The notes under the pieces were generated by a model. The model was not told where the DNA came from, did not search any database, and saw nothing but the letters and a program-made list of their open reading frames with translations. A stretch of DNA of 64,000 bases. It comes from Methyloversatilis sp. Its GTDB lineage: Bacteria; Pseudomonadota; Gammaproteobacteria; Burkholderiales; Rhodocyclaceae. The first letter of the stretch is position 1. Every line of letters starts with the position of its first letter. This document shows, in pieces, positions 8,697-17,941 of the stretch. The position numbers and the translations under genes are program-made. The stretch covers positions 1 through 64,000 of the forward strand of contig NZ_JAUYRO010000012.1 of NCBI RefSeq assembly GCF_030696805.1. Direction: 5' to 3'.

Positions 8697-10196
8697 ATGT
8701 CACTCGCCATCCTGCGCAGCCGCGCGCTGGCCGGTCTGCACGCGCCGGAGGTGGCGGTCGAGGTGCACGTCGCAAACGGGTTGCCCGCGTTTTCGCTGGT
8801 CGGTCTGCCTGATGCCGAAGTGCGCGAAGCGCGCGACCGTGTGCGCGCGGCCATCCTCTGTTCCGGCTTCGAGTTTCCGGCCCGGCGCATCACCGTCAAT
8901 CTGGCGCCGGCCGACCTGCCGAAGGAATCCGGCCGGTTCGACCTGCCGATCGCGCTCGGCATCCTGATCGCGTCCGGTGCGCTCGCCGCGCCCGCGCTCG
9001 ACCGCCACGAATTCGCCGGCGAACTGTCACTGACCGGTGCGCTGCGTCCGGTGCGCGGGGCGTTGCCAATGGCGCTCGGCGCGCGCGACGCCGGTCGCTG
9101 TTTCGTGCTGCCAGCGGAATCGGCGGCCGAAGCGGTGATGGTGGCCGGCGTCGACGTGCGCGCCGCGCGCTCGCTGCTCGATGTGTGCGCCCACTTGTGC
9201 GGCCGCGAGGCGCTGCCCCGCGCGAACGCGCCGGCGCAGCGCGCAGCACCGGTCTGGCCGGATCTGGCTGATGTGCGGGGCCAGCTGCAGGCACGCCGCG
9301 CACTGGAAATTGCCGCCGCGGGCAATCATTCGCTATTGCTCAGCGGCCCTCCGGGTACCGGCAAATCGATGCTGGCAGCGCGTCTGCCCGGCCTGCTGCC
9401 CGATCTCGAAGAAGCCGAGGCGCTGGAAACGGCGGCCGTGCTGTCCGGTGCCGGCCTGTTCGATGCCGCCCGTCTGACGCACCGGCCGTTCCGCGCACCG
9501 CACCATTCAGCCAGCGCTGCCGCGCTGGTGGGCGGCGGTGCGGTGCCGCGGCCAGGCGAGATTTCGCTGGCACACCACGGCGTGCTGTTTCTCGACGAAC
9601 TGCCTGAATTCGACCGCCGCGTGCTCGAAGCGCTGCGCGAGCCACTGGAAACCGGTCATGTGACGATTGCGCGCGCGGCCCACCGGGCGCAGTTTCCGGC
9701 GCGTTTCCAGCTTGTGGCAGCGATGAATCCGTGCCCGTGCGGGTATCTCGGTCATCCGTCGGCGCGCTGTCGCTGCACGCCGGATCAGGTGGCGCGTTAC
9801 CGAAACCGCCTGTCAGGCCCGCTGCTCGACCGCATCGATCTGCTGGTGACCGTCGCACCGCTGGCCGAGCATGAATTGCGCGCCGGTCCGGGCGAGGCGA
9901 CGCCGGTGGTGCGCGCGCGGGTGTCGGCCGCACGCTGCCGCCAGCTCGCCCGTCAGGCGCGCCCGAACCAGTCGCTGGAGGCGGCCGACATCGATCTGTA
10001 CTGCGTGCTGACCGATCCGGCACGCGCACTGCTCGGCCAGGCGATGACGGCGCTGAACCTGTCGGCGCGCGCCTATCACCGTTGTCTCAAGGTGGCGCGG
10101 ACGATCGCCGATCTGGCAGAGACGGATTGCATCGCCCCGGCGCATGTCGCCGAAGCGATCCAGTACCGGCGCGCGCTGGATGCACCGGCACGTTAG
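8697..10196 (+). CDS. comM: ComM/YifB family Mg-chelatase-like AAA ATPase
   Basis: 499 residues, the usual ComM/YifB length. An N-terminal Lon-protease-like ChlI domain (1-165) precedes the AAA+ core with Walker A GPPGTGKS (about 220-227) and Walker B VLFLDELPEF. A cysteine cluster (CPCGYLGH...CRC) and the C-terminal Mg-chelatase domain follow. In naturally competent bacteria ComM is a hexameric helicase that drives branch migration when transformed DNA is integrated. dprA, another transformation gene, lies at 27079-28182. No good Shine-Dalgarno sequence is seen before the ATG. Confidence 0.93.
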   Translation: MSLAILRSRALAGLHAPEVAVEVHVANGLPAFSLVGLPDAEVREARDRVRAAILCSGFEFPARRITVNLAPADLPKESGRFDLPIALGILIASGALAAPALDRHEFAGELSLTGALRPVRGALPMALGARDAGRCFVLPAESAAEAVMVAGVDVRAARSLLDVCAHLCGREALPRANAPAQRAAPVWPDLADVRGQLQARRALEIAAAGNHSLLLSGPPGTGKSMLAARLPGLLPDLEEAEALETAAVLSGAGLFDAARLTHRPFRAPHHSASAAALVGGGAVPRPGEISLAHHGVLFLDELPEFDRRVLEALREPLETGHVTIARAAHRAQFPARFQLVAAMNPCPCGYLGHPSARCRCTPDQVARYRNRLSGPLLDRIDLLVTVAPLAEHELRAGPGEATPVVRARVSAARCRQLARQARPNQSLEAADIDLYCVLTDPARALLGQAMTALNLSARAYHRCLKVARTIADLAETDCIAPAHVAEAIQYRRALDAPAR

Positions 10197-10230
10197 GGTC
10201 TGCAATGCAAGGTCAGCAGACCCCGGGGTC
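10197..10230. terminator. Hairpins between converging comM and the DUF4124-like gene
   Basis: A 7-bp stem GGTCTGC (10197-10203)/GCAGACC (10216-10222) starts at the comM stop codon. It overlaps the perfect palindrome GACCCCGGGGTC (10219-10230). No T-tract follows, so factor-independent termination is uncertain; the site between converging genes fits a terminator. Confidence 0.3.
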
Positions 10231-10266
10231 TTCGAACATTCAGCAACCGATCCCGGGCGGCCCGCC

Positions 10267-10887
10267 TCAGTGCTGGCCGCTCAGTTGCCGGAAGCGCACG
10301 AGGTCGTCCTGGAAGCGCTGCTGCGTCTCGACCAGATCGCGCTCTTTCGAGGCAATGTTGTCGGCCAGCAGGCGCATGTCCTGCGCGTTGGTGTCCAGCC
10401 GGTCCTTGATGCCCGCCGGTAGCGGCTTGCCGGCGAAGCGCGCGGCGTCGGTTTCCAGCTTCAGGTGGCGCTGCTTGAGCGTCAGCTCCTGGTCGCGCAG
10501 CTGCGTCAGCAGCTCTTCGATATCGGTCACCCGGCGCTTGCGCGCCATGTCGATGTCGCGTTCACTTGAATAGGTATTGAGCAGCGTGGCATCGCGCCGA
10601 CGCTGTTCCTGGCGCATGCGGTCTTCCTCGCCGGCCTTCTGCGCCTCGGCGTCGCGCCTGGCGCGCTGTTCCGCACTGATCGGCGCATCGACCTGCTTCA
10701 CCGTCGCGCCCTGCTTGTTGAGCTCCCGGTAGCTGCGGTCGGCACAGGATTCCGGCAGCACGTCGCTGCACACCTGCTGTCCGCGCGCGTCCTTGCAGCA
10801 ATAGACGCGCGCCTCGGCGAACGGGGCGAACGTCAGGCCGATCACGGCGAGGCCAGGCAGCAGGTAACGCAGTTCCAGGGTGTTCAT
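10267..10887 (-). CDS. Exported coiled-coil protein with DUF4124-like N-terminus
   Basis: 206 residues. A signal peptide (cleavage near FAEA, residue 26) precedes a short cysteine-containing segment (VYCCKDARGQQVCSD...SCADRSY) that resembles DUF4124 domains. The rest is a long charged helix, probably coiled coil, from about 75 to 200 (EQRARRDAEAQK..., LRDQELTLKQRHLKLE). It begins 2 bp after pyrE on the same strand and is probably co-transcribed with it. Role unknown; probably periplasmic. Confidence 0.75.
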   Translation of the reverse strand: MNTLELRYLLPGLAVIGLTFAPFAEARVYCCKDARGQQVCSDVLPESCADRSYRELNKQGATVKQVDAPISAEQRARRDAEAQKAGEEDRMRQEQRRRDATLLNTYSSERDIDMARKRRVTDIEELLTQLRDQELTLKQRHLKLETDAARFAGKPLPAGIKDRLDTNAQDMRLLADNIASKERDLVETQQRFQDDLVRFRQLSGQH

Positions 10888-10889
10888 CT

Positions 10890-11531
10890 TCAGGGGCCGA
10901 CTCCGTATTGCGCGCGGTAGGCCTGTACCGCAGCCAGATTGCTCTCCATGCCGGGGGTGAGCTGCAGATAGCCCACCAGATCATCGAGACTGGCGCAGGC
11001 CACCACTGGCATGCCATACAAACGTTCCACTTCCTGAACCGCTGACAACGCGCCGCTGCCGCGCTCCATGCGGTCGAGTGCGATGGCGACGCCGGCCGGT
11101 GTCGCACCGGCGGCACGGATCAGTTCGACCGACTCGCGCACCGAAGTACCCGCGCTGATCACGTCATCAATGATCAGCACACGGCCCTTGAGTGGCGCGC
11201 CGATCAGCGTGCCGCCTTCGCCGTGGTCCTTCGCTTCCTTGCGGTTGAACGCGAACGGCACATCGCGACCGCGCTGCGCCATCTGCATCGCTGCGCCGGC
11301 GGCCAGCACGATGCCCTTGTAGGCCGGGCCGAACAGCATGTCGAACGCAGGCGCACGGTTCAGGATGGTTTCGGCATAGAACTCCGAAAGCTTTAGCACC
11401 GACGCGCCACTGTTGAACAAACCGGCGTTGAAAAAGTACGGCGACTGGCGGCCTGCCTTGGTGGTGAAGCTGCCGAAGCGCAGCACACCGGTGTCGCAGG
11501 CGAACTGCACGAATGAACGTCTAGAATCCAC
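10890..11531 (-). CDS. pyrE: Orotate phosphoribosyltransferase
   Basis: 213 residues from a GTG at 11529-11531, the same length as E. coli PyrE. The PRPP-binding motif [13 protein letters not shown] and the [11 protein letters not shown] and [13 protein letters not shown] blocks are conserved. It makes OMP from orotate and PRPP in pyrimidine synthesis. GGGA lies upstream of the GTG. A longer start at ATG 11564 would overlap the start codon of divergent xthA and add residues absent from the family. The divergent genes are thus only 31 bp apart. Confidence 0.95.
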   Translation of the reverse strand: MDSRRSFVQFACDTGVLRFGSFTTKAGRQSPYFFNAGLFNSGASVLKLSEFYAETILNRAPAFDMLFGPAYKGIVLAAGAAMQMAQRGRDVPFAFNRKEAKDHGEGGTLIGAPLKGRVLIIDDVISAGTSVRESVELIRAAGATPAGVAIALDRMERGSGALSAVQEVERLYGMPVVACASLDDLVGYLQLTPGMESNLAAVQAYRAQYGVGP

Positions 11532-11562
11532 GGATTTTCCCAACGAATCGGATAAACCGGCC

Positions 11563-12357
11563 ATGTTACGTATCGTGTCGCTCAACCTCAACGGTATCCG
11601 CTCGGCCACGGCAAAGGGTGTCTGGAGCTGGCTGGCCGGCGAGGCGCCCGACGTGCTGGCGGTGCAGGAGCTGAAGGCGCAGGCGGCCGATCTCGACGAC
11701 ACGATGCGCGCGCCGGCCGCCCTCGGCGGTCTGCCCGGCCATTTTCACTACGCGCTGAAGAAGGGCTACAGCGGCGTCGGGATTTACTCGCGGCGTGCGC
11801 CCTCGCGCGTGATCACCGGCTTCGGCGTGCAGGAATTCGATGACGAGGGCCGCTACGTGGAAGCTGATTTCGGCGACCTGACGGTCATTTCGCTCTATCT
11901 GCCGTCCGGCTCCAGCGCACCGGAGCGGCAGGAGGCGAAATTCCGCTTTCTCGATGCGTTTGTGCCGCATCTGGCGGCGCTGCGCGCCAGCGGTCGCGAA
12001 ATCGTCATCTGTGGCGACTGGAACATCGCGCACCGGGAAATCGACCTGAAGAACTGGAAGGGCAATCTGAAGAATTCAGGCTTCCTGCCCGAAGAGCGGG
12101 CGTGGATGAGCGCACTGCTCGGCCAGGGCGGCTGGGTCGATGTCTATCGCAGCCTGCACCCCGACACCACCGACGACTGCTACACCTGGTGGAGCAACCG
12201 CGGCCAGGCGCGCGCAAACAATGTCGGGTGGCGCATCGACTACCAGATCGCGACCCCGGGAATCGCGGCGAAGGCGCGCGCAGCGAGGGTCTTCAAGGAT
12301 CATCGATTCAGTGATCATGCGCCGCTGATTGTCGACTACGATGTCTCTACGGCATGA
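11563..12357 (+). CDS. xthA: Exodeoxyribonuclease III (AP endonuclease)
   Basis: 264 residues covering the whole endonuclease/exonuclease/phosphatase fold. Metal and catalytic motifs are LNLNGIRSA (Asn), [10 protein letters not shown] (metal Glu), ICGDWNIAH (Asp/Asn pair), and the C-terminal SDHAPLI (Asp-His). It repairs abasic sites and degrades 3' ends. It is transcribed divergently from pyrE, 31 bp apart. A hairpin-like repeat (GGCATGAC/GTCGTGCC, 12351-12369) covers the stop codon. Confidence 0.95.
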   Translation: MLRIVSLNLNGIRSATAKGVWSWLAGEAPDVLAVQELKAQAADLDDTMRAPAALGGLPGHFHYALKKGYSGVGIYSRRAPSRVITGFGVQEFDDEGRYVEADFGDLTVISLYLPSGSSAPERQEAKFRFLDAFVPHLAALRASGREIVICGDWNIAHREIDLKNWKGNLKNSGFLPEERAWMSALLGQGGWVDVYRSLHPDTTDDCYTWWSNRGQARANNVGWRIDYQIATPGIAAKARAARVFKDHRFSDHAPLIVDYDVSTA

Positions 12358-12396
12358 CGAAGTCGTGCCTCAAATAAGAACCACAGCGAGGTCAGC

Positions 12397-13491
12397 ATGA
12401 ATACGAAAAGCCGTTTCACGCGCGTGCTTGCCGCCGCGCTGTTCGTAGCGTCTCCGTGGTCGGCCGCGTACGCAGCGACCTCGCCTTACAGCGGAATCGT
12501 CGCATTCGGCGACAGCCTGACCGACACCGGAAACTTCACCGCGCTGGCCAGCGGCCTGTCCTTCGGCCTTGTCAATTTCCCGAGCCCTGCCTTCGGCTAT
12601 GCCCAGGGGCGTTTTTCCGATGGCAAGGTGGCGATCGAATATCTGGCCGAATCGCTGAGCCTGAACCTGACCAATTACGCAGTGGGTGGCGCCAAGACCG
12701 GTCCGTCCGCACTGCCCGGTCTGCCCGACAACTATATCGATGAAGACGGCGAGTCCGGCTATCCGGCGGGATCGTTCGACGGCACCGGCGTGGTGGCCCA
12801 GGTGGCATCGCACATCGCCGGGAGCGGCGGCACGATCGACAGTCAGGCCCTGTATTTCGTCTGGGCCGGGTCGAACGACTATTTTTCGCTTGCCGACCAG
12901 GCACTCGCCGGTGCGCCTGAAGACACACCGGCGCTCATATCGGCCTACATCTCAAATGCGATCGGCCACCTGCAAGGATCGGTGCAGACGCTCTACGCCG
13001 CCGGTGCGCGCAGCTTTCTCATCCCGAACATGCCGAATCTTGGCGTGACGCCCTTCGCGCTGGCCGCCGGACAGCAACTGTCCGCCCTGGCGACACAGAC
13101 GGCGGCGTCGCACAACTTTTATCTGAGCGCGGTGTTGGGCGGGCTGGCCGGATCGCTGACCGATGCGCAGTTCTTCACCAGCGACACTTTCGCGCTGACC
13201 ACCTATGCGAATCTGGACGCCGCCGGTGCCGGATTCGGCAACACGACGGACATGTGCCAGTTCAACCCGTCGTGTACCGATCCGACGTCCTATCTGTACT
13301 GGGACGATGTGCACATCACCACTGCAGCGCACGAGGCGCTTGCCGGGCAGTTCGCTCAGGCGCTCGTTCCGGTGCCTGAAATGCAGGCGTGGGCCATGCT
13401 GCTGGCCGGTCTTGGCCTGATCGGCGTAGCCGGTCGCCTACGTGCTTCAAGGGTACAGGCCCACATGGGTGCGTTGCGCGAGACAACTTAA
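12397..13491 (+). CDS. GDSL-family esterase/lipase with PEP-CTERM-like anchor
   Basis: 364 residues. Signal peptide cleaved near AYA (residue 26). SGNH block I FGDSLTDTGN gives nucleophile Ser40; the block V pair is WDDVHIT (Asp303, Asp304, His306). A PEP-CTERM-like segment (VPEMQAWAMLLAGLGLIGVAG) follows, then a basic stretch. Two oddities: the motif reads PEM instead of PEP, and about 17 residues follow the arginine cluster, where PEP-CTERM proteins normally end. Probably a secreted or surface esterase; substrate unknown. Confidence 0.85.
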   Translation: MNTKSRFTRVLAAALFVASPWSAAYAATSPYSGIVAFGDSLTDTGNFTALASGLSFGLVNFPSPAFGYAQGRFSDGKVAIEYLAESLSLNLTNYAVGGAKTGPSALPGLPDNYIDEDGESGYPAGSFDGTGVVAQVASHIAGSGGTIDSQALYFVWAGSNDYFSLADQALAGAPEDTPALISAYISNAIGHLQGSVQTLYAAGARSFLIPNMPNLGVTPFALAAGQQLSALATQTAASHNFYLSAVLGGLAGSLTDAQFFTSDTFALTTYANLDAAGAGFGNTTDMCQFNPSCTDPTSYLYWDDVHITTAAHEALAGQFAQALVPVPEMQAWAMLLAGLGLIGVAGRLRASRVQAHMGALRETT

Positions 13492-13542
13492 GGGGTTAAC
13501 TTCTTGTCTTTAGAGGCACCCCATTCAACAAGGAGAACATCA

Positions 13543-13863
13543 ATGTCCGAACTCATCGATCAATCAACCGTAACCAAGCAAAAGCTGATTGCGGACCTGA
13601 AGGTAGTGATCACCGACGCGGAAGAGCTGCTCAAGGTCACGGCCAACCAGGCGGGCGAAAAAGTGGGCGAGCTGCGCGTGCGCATGCAGGAAAACCTGAC
13701 CGCCGCGCGCCACAAGCTGGCTGACGCCGAAGTCGCGCTGAAGGAAAAGTCGCGCGAAGTGGCGCGTGTCACCGATGACTACGTACACGATCACCCGTGG
13801 AAGGCGATCGGCGTTGCGGCCGGCGCCGGATTGCTGATCGGGCTGCTGATCGGTCGTCGCTGA
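13543..13863 (+). CDS. DUF883 family protein (ElaB/YqjD-like)
   Basis: 106 residues starting at an ATG with AGGAGA 6 bp upstream. An amphipathic helical region (residues 10-80, KLIADLKVVITDAEELLKV...) is followed by the tail-anchor helix with glycine repeats (WKAIGVAAGAGLLIGLLIGRR). ElaB/YqjD proteins of E. coli are C-tail-anchored, bind ribosomes and are made in stationary phase. First gene of a three-gene cluster with yqjE- and yqjK-like genes. Confidence 0.9.
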   Translation: MSELIDQSTVTKQKLIADLKVVITDAEELLKVTANQAGEKVGELRVRMQENLTAARHKLADAEVALKEKSREVARVTDDYVHDHPWKAIGVAAGAGLLIGLLIGRR

Positions 13864-13868
13864 GCGCG

Positions 13869-14249
13869 ATGTCGGAATCGCAACGGCCCGAGCGTCTTGC
13901 CGTATCGCTGAAGGGCTTCTTCTCCAGCCTGATCGAACTTGTTCATGTCAGGCTGGAGCTGGTCACGGTCGAGGCGCGCGATGAAGCGCTGCGTCTGACC
14001 GAACTGCTGGTGTATGGCGCGCTGGCCATCGCCTTCCTCACCTTCGGCATCGCCTTCGTGGCGGTGCTGCTGACCGTGCTTCTGTGGGACAGTCACCGCC
14101 TGCTGGCGCTGACGCTGTTTTCCACACTTTTCATCACGCTCGGTGTGCTTGCGGCGGTCGTTGCGCGGGCACGCATGGCCGAGGGCACGCGTCTGTTTGC
14201 TTCGTCGCTCGACGAACTGAAACGCGACCGCGATAGCCTGCGCCAATGA
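13869..14249 (+). CDS. YqjE-like phage-holin-superfamily membrane protein
   Basis: 126 residues beginning 5 bp after the DUF883 gene. A soluble N-terminal helix (SLIELVHVRLELVTVEARDE) precedes two transmembrane helices (about 50-75 and 80-100). It matches the holin-III/YqjE (DUF1469) pattern next to ElaB/YqjD-type genes. Role unknown; envelope stress is suggested by synteny. Confidence 0.85.
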   Translation: MSESQRPERLAVSLKGFFSSLIELVHVRLELVTVEARDEALRLTELLVYGALAIAFLTFGIAFVAVLLTVLLWDSHRLLALTLFSTLFITLGVLAAVVARARMAEGTRLFASSLDELKRDRDSLRQ

Positions 14250-14548
14250 ACCCGCAACGCATGCACCTTGCTCTGGCGCGCGAACGTCTGCTGGAGCGCT
14301 CGCGCCTGCTGCGCGGCATCGCGGTCGAACAATCGGCTGCGCTGTCACCGGCATTGCGCTTTGGCGACACGGTGCGCGATGGCGTGCGGTGGGTGCGAGT
14401 ACATCCGGAAGTCATCGCCGCGGCCGCGGTAGCCCTGTTCCTGCTGCGGCCGCGTCGCGTCTGGCGCTGGGGCCTGCGGCTGTGGGGTGGCTGGCGATTG
14501 CTGCAGCAAATGCAGCTCAGACTGGGTTCCGGCAGCAGGCGATCGTGA
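14246..14548 (+). CDS. YqjK-like protein
   Basis: 100 residues, overlapping the previous stop by 4 bp (ATGA), so translationally coupled. Arginine-rich helical N-terminus (LALARERLLERSRLLRGIAVEQ), then a hydrophobic stretch near 54-67 and a basic tryptophan-rich C-terminus. Position and composition match YqjK of the elaB/yqjD-yqjE-yqjK cluster. Function unknown. Confidence 0.75.
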   Translation: MNPQRMHLALARERLLERSRLLRGIAVEQSAALSPALRFGDTVRDGVRWVRVHPEVIAAAAVALFLLRPRRVWRWGLRLWGGWRLLQQMQLRLGSGSRRS

Positions 14549-14661
14549 GCCGCGTGCGGCCAGGGATTACTCCCCGGCGGGCCCCGGGTCGGCGCCGGTA
14601 ACTCAAGTTTTCGGCATGATTGCCGAATTCAGATCACTGCCATCGTTCCGAGACATCAGAC

Positions 14662-15519
14662 ATGTCCTCCCATACCGCACAGGAACTGGCGCAGCGCACG
14701 ACCGAGCTGGTGACCCTGCCGGCCATCTACCATCGCGTGAAACAGGTGTTCGACGACCCGGAAGGTTCGGTACTCGACCTCGCGAAAGTGGTGGTGGCCG
14801 ATCCGGGCATCACGATGCGCGTGCTGCGCGTCGTCAATAGCGTGTTCTACGGATTTCCCGGCAAGGTCGAAACCATGTCGCGCGCGGTCAGCGTGCTCGG
14901 CATGCAGCAGGTGCACGACATCGTTCTGGCCACCACGGTGACCGCAGTCTTCTCCGGCATGCGGCCCGAGCGTATGGACGTTGCCCGCTTCTGGCGCGCG
15001 TCCGCGATGCGCGGGCTGCTGGCACGTGCGGCCGCCAAGAGCTGCGGCCTGCTCGATGCCGAACGTCTGTTCGTCGGTGGCCTGCTGGCCGATATCGGCC
15101 ACATGGTGATGTACATGCACGTACCGCAGCTGGCCGAGGCGGCGCTGCTGGAAAGCCGCGGCGCCGATGTATCCCCGGAACAGATTGAACGCGCCCTGAT
15201 CGGTTGCGATTACGCGGCCGTCGGCGCCGAACTGCTGCGGGCATGGCAGCTGCCGACCAGCTTTTCGACCGCGGTCGGTGCGCAGATCGATCCGGCACGC
15301 GGTGCGCCGCACGAATTCGAAGCCTGCCTGCTGCATTTCGCCCGCCGCGCCGTGGGCGAAGACGGCGAACTGCTCGATTCGGCCCGGATTGTGGCCACCG
15401 TGGTACCCGAGGCGTGGAACATGACCCGGCTGGAACCGCAGGCTTTCGAGGGCGCATGCGCCGAAGCAAGCAGTTCGATGGCGGCGGTGATGGGGCTGTT
15501 CTTCCCGGAATACGCTTGA
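14662..15519 (+). CDS. HDOD domain protein
   Basis: 285 residues; the HDOD domain spans about 10-210 (LVTLPAIYHRVKQVFDDP, VADPGITMRVLRVVNSVFYG, HDIVLATTV, GGLLADIGHMVMYMH). HDOD domains are HD relatives that usually lack the phosphohydrolase metal ligands and act in signalling. No other domain is visible. The start at 14662 was preferred over ATG 14620, which adds 14 non-conserved residues. The 113 bp upstream hold a small inverted repeat (TTCGGCA/TGCCGAA, 14610-14627) of unknown use. Confidence 0.85.
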   Translation: MSSHTAQELAQRTTELVTLPAIYHRVKQVFDDPEGSVLDLAKVVVADPGITMRVLRVVNSVFYGFPGKVETMSRAVSVLGMQQVHDIVLATTVTAVFSGMRPERMDVARFWRASAMRGLLARAAAKSCGLLDAERLFVGGLLADIGHMVMYMHVPQLAEAALLESRGADVSPEQIERALIGCDYAAVGAELLRAWQLPTSFSTAVGAQIDPARGAPHEFEACLLHFARRAVGEDGELLDSARIVATVVPEAWNMTRLEPQAFEGACAEASSSMAAVMGLFFPEYA

Positions 15520-15624
15520 CCGCGCGCCTGACGGCACGGTTGTCCGACCGGCTTCGCTGCGCGGTCGGTCGGTCGGGCTGGTATCTTCCGGCCTTGTTCC
15601 CCGCACCGCACCTGCACCTCGCCC

Positions 15625-16995
15625 GTGACCCCGCACTCCACTGATGCCGGCTGGCTCGACAGTCTGAAGGTCTATGCCCACCCGCGCGTCGCCGGCATGC
15701 TGTTTCTCGGTTTTTCCGCCGGTCTGCCGCTGATCCTGGTGCTCGGCTCGCTGTCCTTCTGGCTGCGTGAAGCAGGCATCGATCGCTCGACCATCGGCTA
15801 TTTCAGCTGGATCGGTCTCGCCTATGCCTTCAAGTGGATGTGGTCGCCGCTGGTCGATCGCCTGCCACTGCCGCTGCTGACCGGTCTGCTCGGTCGGCGC
15901 CGCAGCTGGTTGCTGGCGTCGCAACTCACCATCGCGCTGGCGCTGCTCGGCATGGCCGCGACCGATCCGGCGGAAAATCTGAGCCGCATGGCGTATTGCG
16001 CACTGGCGGTTGCGTTCGCCTCGGCGACGCAGGACATCGCGCTCGATGCCTACCGCATCGAGGCGGTCGAACAGCGGCTGCAGGGGGCGATGGCGGCGAC
16101 CTACCAGGGCGGCTACCGCATCGCGATGATCGTCGCCTCGGCCGGCGTGTTGTGGCTGGCCGCGTCGGTCGATGCGACCGAGCTGGTCTACGAGCACGCG
16201 CCCTGGCGCTTCGCCTACCTGGTGATGGCGGCGAGCATGTCGGTCGGCGTAGTGACCACGCTGCTCATCCGCGAGCCCGACGTGGTGGTGTCGGCCGAAA
16301 CCGTGCAGCGTGAGGCGCTCGCCCGAGACTGGCTGATGCGCGAAGGCCTGCACGGCCCGCTGCTGCGTCTGGCGGCCTGGCTGCACGGCGCTGCGCTGTC
16401 GCCTCTGCTCGACTTCATCCGCCGCTACCGCTGGCAGGCGGTACTGCTGCTGGCACTGATCGGCACCTACCGCATTTCCGATGTGGTCATGGGCATCATG
16501 GCCAACGCCTTCTATGTCGACATGGGCTACACGAAGGACGAGGTGGCAACGGTTGCCAAGGTGTACGGCGTGGGCATGACCATCGCAGGCGCGGTGATTG
16601 GCGGTGTGCTGACTGCCCGCATCGGCGTCATGAAGACACTGTTTCTCGGTGCGTTGCTGTCATCGGTCACCAATCTGCTGTTCGTCTGGCTGGCCGGTCG
16701 CGGCCACGACGTGAGCGGCCTCATTTTCGCGATTTCGGCCGATAACCTGTCGGCCGGCATCGCATCGTCCGCCTTCGTGGCCTATCTGTCCGGGCTGACC
16801 AATGTGGCGTACTCGGCCACGCAGTACGCGCTGTTCAGTTCGCTGATGCTGCTGCTGCCCAAATTCATTGCCGGTTTTTCCGGCGTGGTGGTGGATGCGC
16901 GCGGCTACGAGTTCTTCTTCACCGGCACTGCACTGCTCGGCGTGCCGGTGCTGGCGCTGGTCTGGCTGGCGGCGCGGGCGGAACGGGGCAGGTAG
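15625..16995 (+). CDS. ampG: AmpG-type MFS muropeptide permease
   Basis: 456 residues from a GTG start, with 12 or more transmembrane segments. The family's conserved blocks are present: FLGFSAGLPLILVLGSLSFWLREAGI, GLAYAFKWMWSPLVD, ASATQDIALDAYRIE and FVAYLSGLTNVAYSATQYALFSS. AmpG imports anhydromuropeptides for cell-wall recycling and can influence beta-lactamase induction. It stands alone and converges on btuF; no convincing terminator was seen between them. Confidence 0.92.
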   Translation: MTPHSTDAGWLDSLKVYAHPRVAGMLFLGFSAGLPLILVLGSLSFWLREAGIDRSTIGYFSWIGLAYAFKWMWSPLVDRLPLPLLTGLLGRRRSWLLASQLTIALALLGMAATDPAENLSRMAYCALAVAFASATQDIALDAYRIEAVEQRLQGAMAATYQGGYRIAMIVASAGVLWLAASVDATELVYEHAPWRFAYLVMAASMSVGVVTTLLIREPDVVVSAETVQREALARDWLMREGLHGPLLRLAAWLHGAALSPLLDFIRRYRWQAVLLLALIGTYRISDVVMGIMANAFYVDMGYTKDEVATVAKVYGVGMTIAGAVIGGVLTARIGVMKTLFLGALLSSVTNLLFVWLAGRGHDVSGLIFAISADNLSAGIASSAFVAYLSGLTNVAYSATQYALFSSLMLLLPKFIAGFSGVVVDARGYEFFFTGTALLGVPVLALVWLAARAERGR

Positions 16996-17059
16996 CGCGG
17001 GTCAAAGCGCCACCCTTGTTCAAGGTGCGCTCGCCGCTGCGCGCCGCCTCTTCCGATTT

Positions 17060-17941
17060 TCAGCGTCGTTTCGCCCGCGCCTGCTCAAGTTGCTCGCATA
17101 GTTTCGCCGCACCGTCGAGCACACGTGGCGTATTGCGCTGCAGCTGTTCCGGCGGAATGAAATAGAGGTTGTCCCGCGCGACGGCCGGCAGGCTGCGCCA
17201 GCGCCGCCATGCGTCCAGCCACTCCGGGCGTCCATCTGCCATGCCGCTGGCGACGATGACTTCGGGTGCGGCGGCCAGCACCGCCTCTTCGGTCACCGTC
17301 GGCGCGAGGATGGCCAGATCGGCGAACACGTTGCGCCCGCCGCACAGTGCCATCACTGCGCTGATCAGATGCTGGCCATTGACCGTCATCGGCGGCCGGT
17401 CCCAGATCTGGTAGAACACGCCGACCGGCGGGCGGGACGCGTAGCGGGCGGCCAGCCTGTCGCGTCGTGTGCGGAAGTCGAGTGCTGCGGCATCCGCATC
17501 CTTCGATGTACCGGCCAGCCGGCCGAGCAGTTCGAGCGTGTGCGCGATGTCATCCAGCGAGCGCGGTTCGCTGACGAAAACCGGAATGCCCAGCCGGTCG
17601 AGCTGAGCGTATTGCGCGGCCCGGGTGCTGCTCTGCCAGGCGATGACCAGATCAGGCTTCAGCGCTGCGACCGCCTCGATGTCGACGGCGCTGGAACTGC
17701 CGACCCGCGGCAGCGCCTTCGCCGCCGCCGGATAGTCGCTGTATTCCACCGCGCCGACCAGCTTTCCGCCAGCGCTGGCGGCGTACAGCAGTTCGGTCAC
17801 GTGCGGCGCCAGACTGACGATGCGCTGCGCGGGTGCAGGCAGCACGACGCGGCGCCCGGCGTCGTCGGTCACGCTGACGCCGGCGCGTGCCGGGGTCGTG
17901 GCAAGCATCAGTCCGAGCAACAGCCAGGCGGTGCGCATCAT
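17060..17941 (-). CDS. btuF: Vitamin B12 ABC transporter, periplasmic binding protein
   Basis: 293 residues: signal peptide (MMRTAWLLLGLMLATTPARA), then a class III binding-protein fold with RIVSLAPHVTELLYA, the ...GAVEYSDYPAAAK segment and ALKPDLVIAW. It delivers cobalamin or a related corrinoid to BtuCD. The start overlaps the stop of the ATPase gene by 4 bp, making it the last gene of a btuC-btuD-btuF unit. Related family members carry iron siderophores, so the substrate is inferred from the YSDYP-type sequence and gene order. Confidence 0.85.
   Translation of the reverse strand: MMRTAWLLLGLMLATTPARAGVSVTDDAGRRVVLPAPAQRIVSLAPHVTELLYAASAGGKLVGAVEYSDYPAAAKALPRVGSSSAVDIEAVAALKPDLVIAWQSSTRAAQYAQLDRLGIPVFVSEPRSLDDIAHTLELLGRLAGTSKDADAAALDFRTRRDRLAARYASRPPVGVFYQIWDRPPMTVNGQHLISAVMALCGGRNVFADLAILAPTVTEEAVLAAAPEVIVASGMADGRPEWLDAWRRWRSLPAVARDNLYFIPPEQLQRNTPRVLDGAAKLCEQLEQARAKRR

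Noticed and set aside
11532-11702. Longer PyrE beginning upstream of xthA
   Set aside because: It would overlap the xthA start and coding region and adds residues not found in PyrE proteins; the GTG start gives the normal length.
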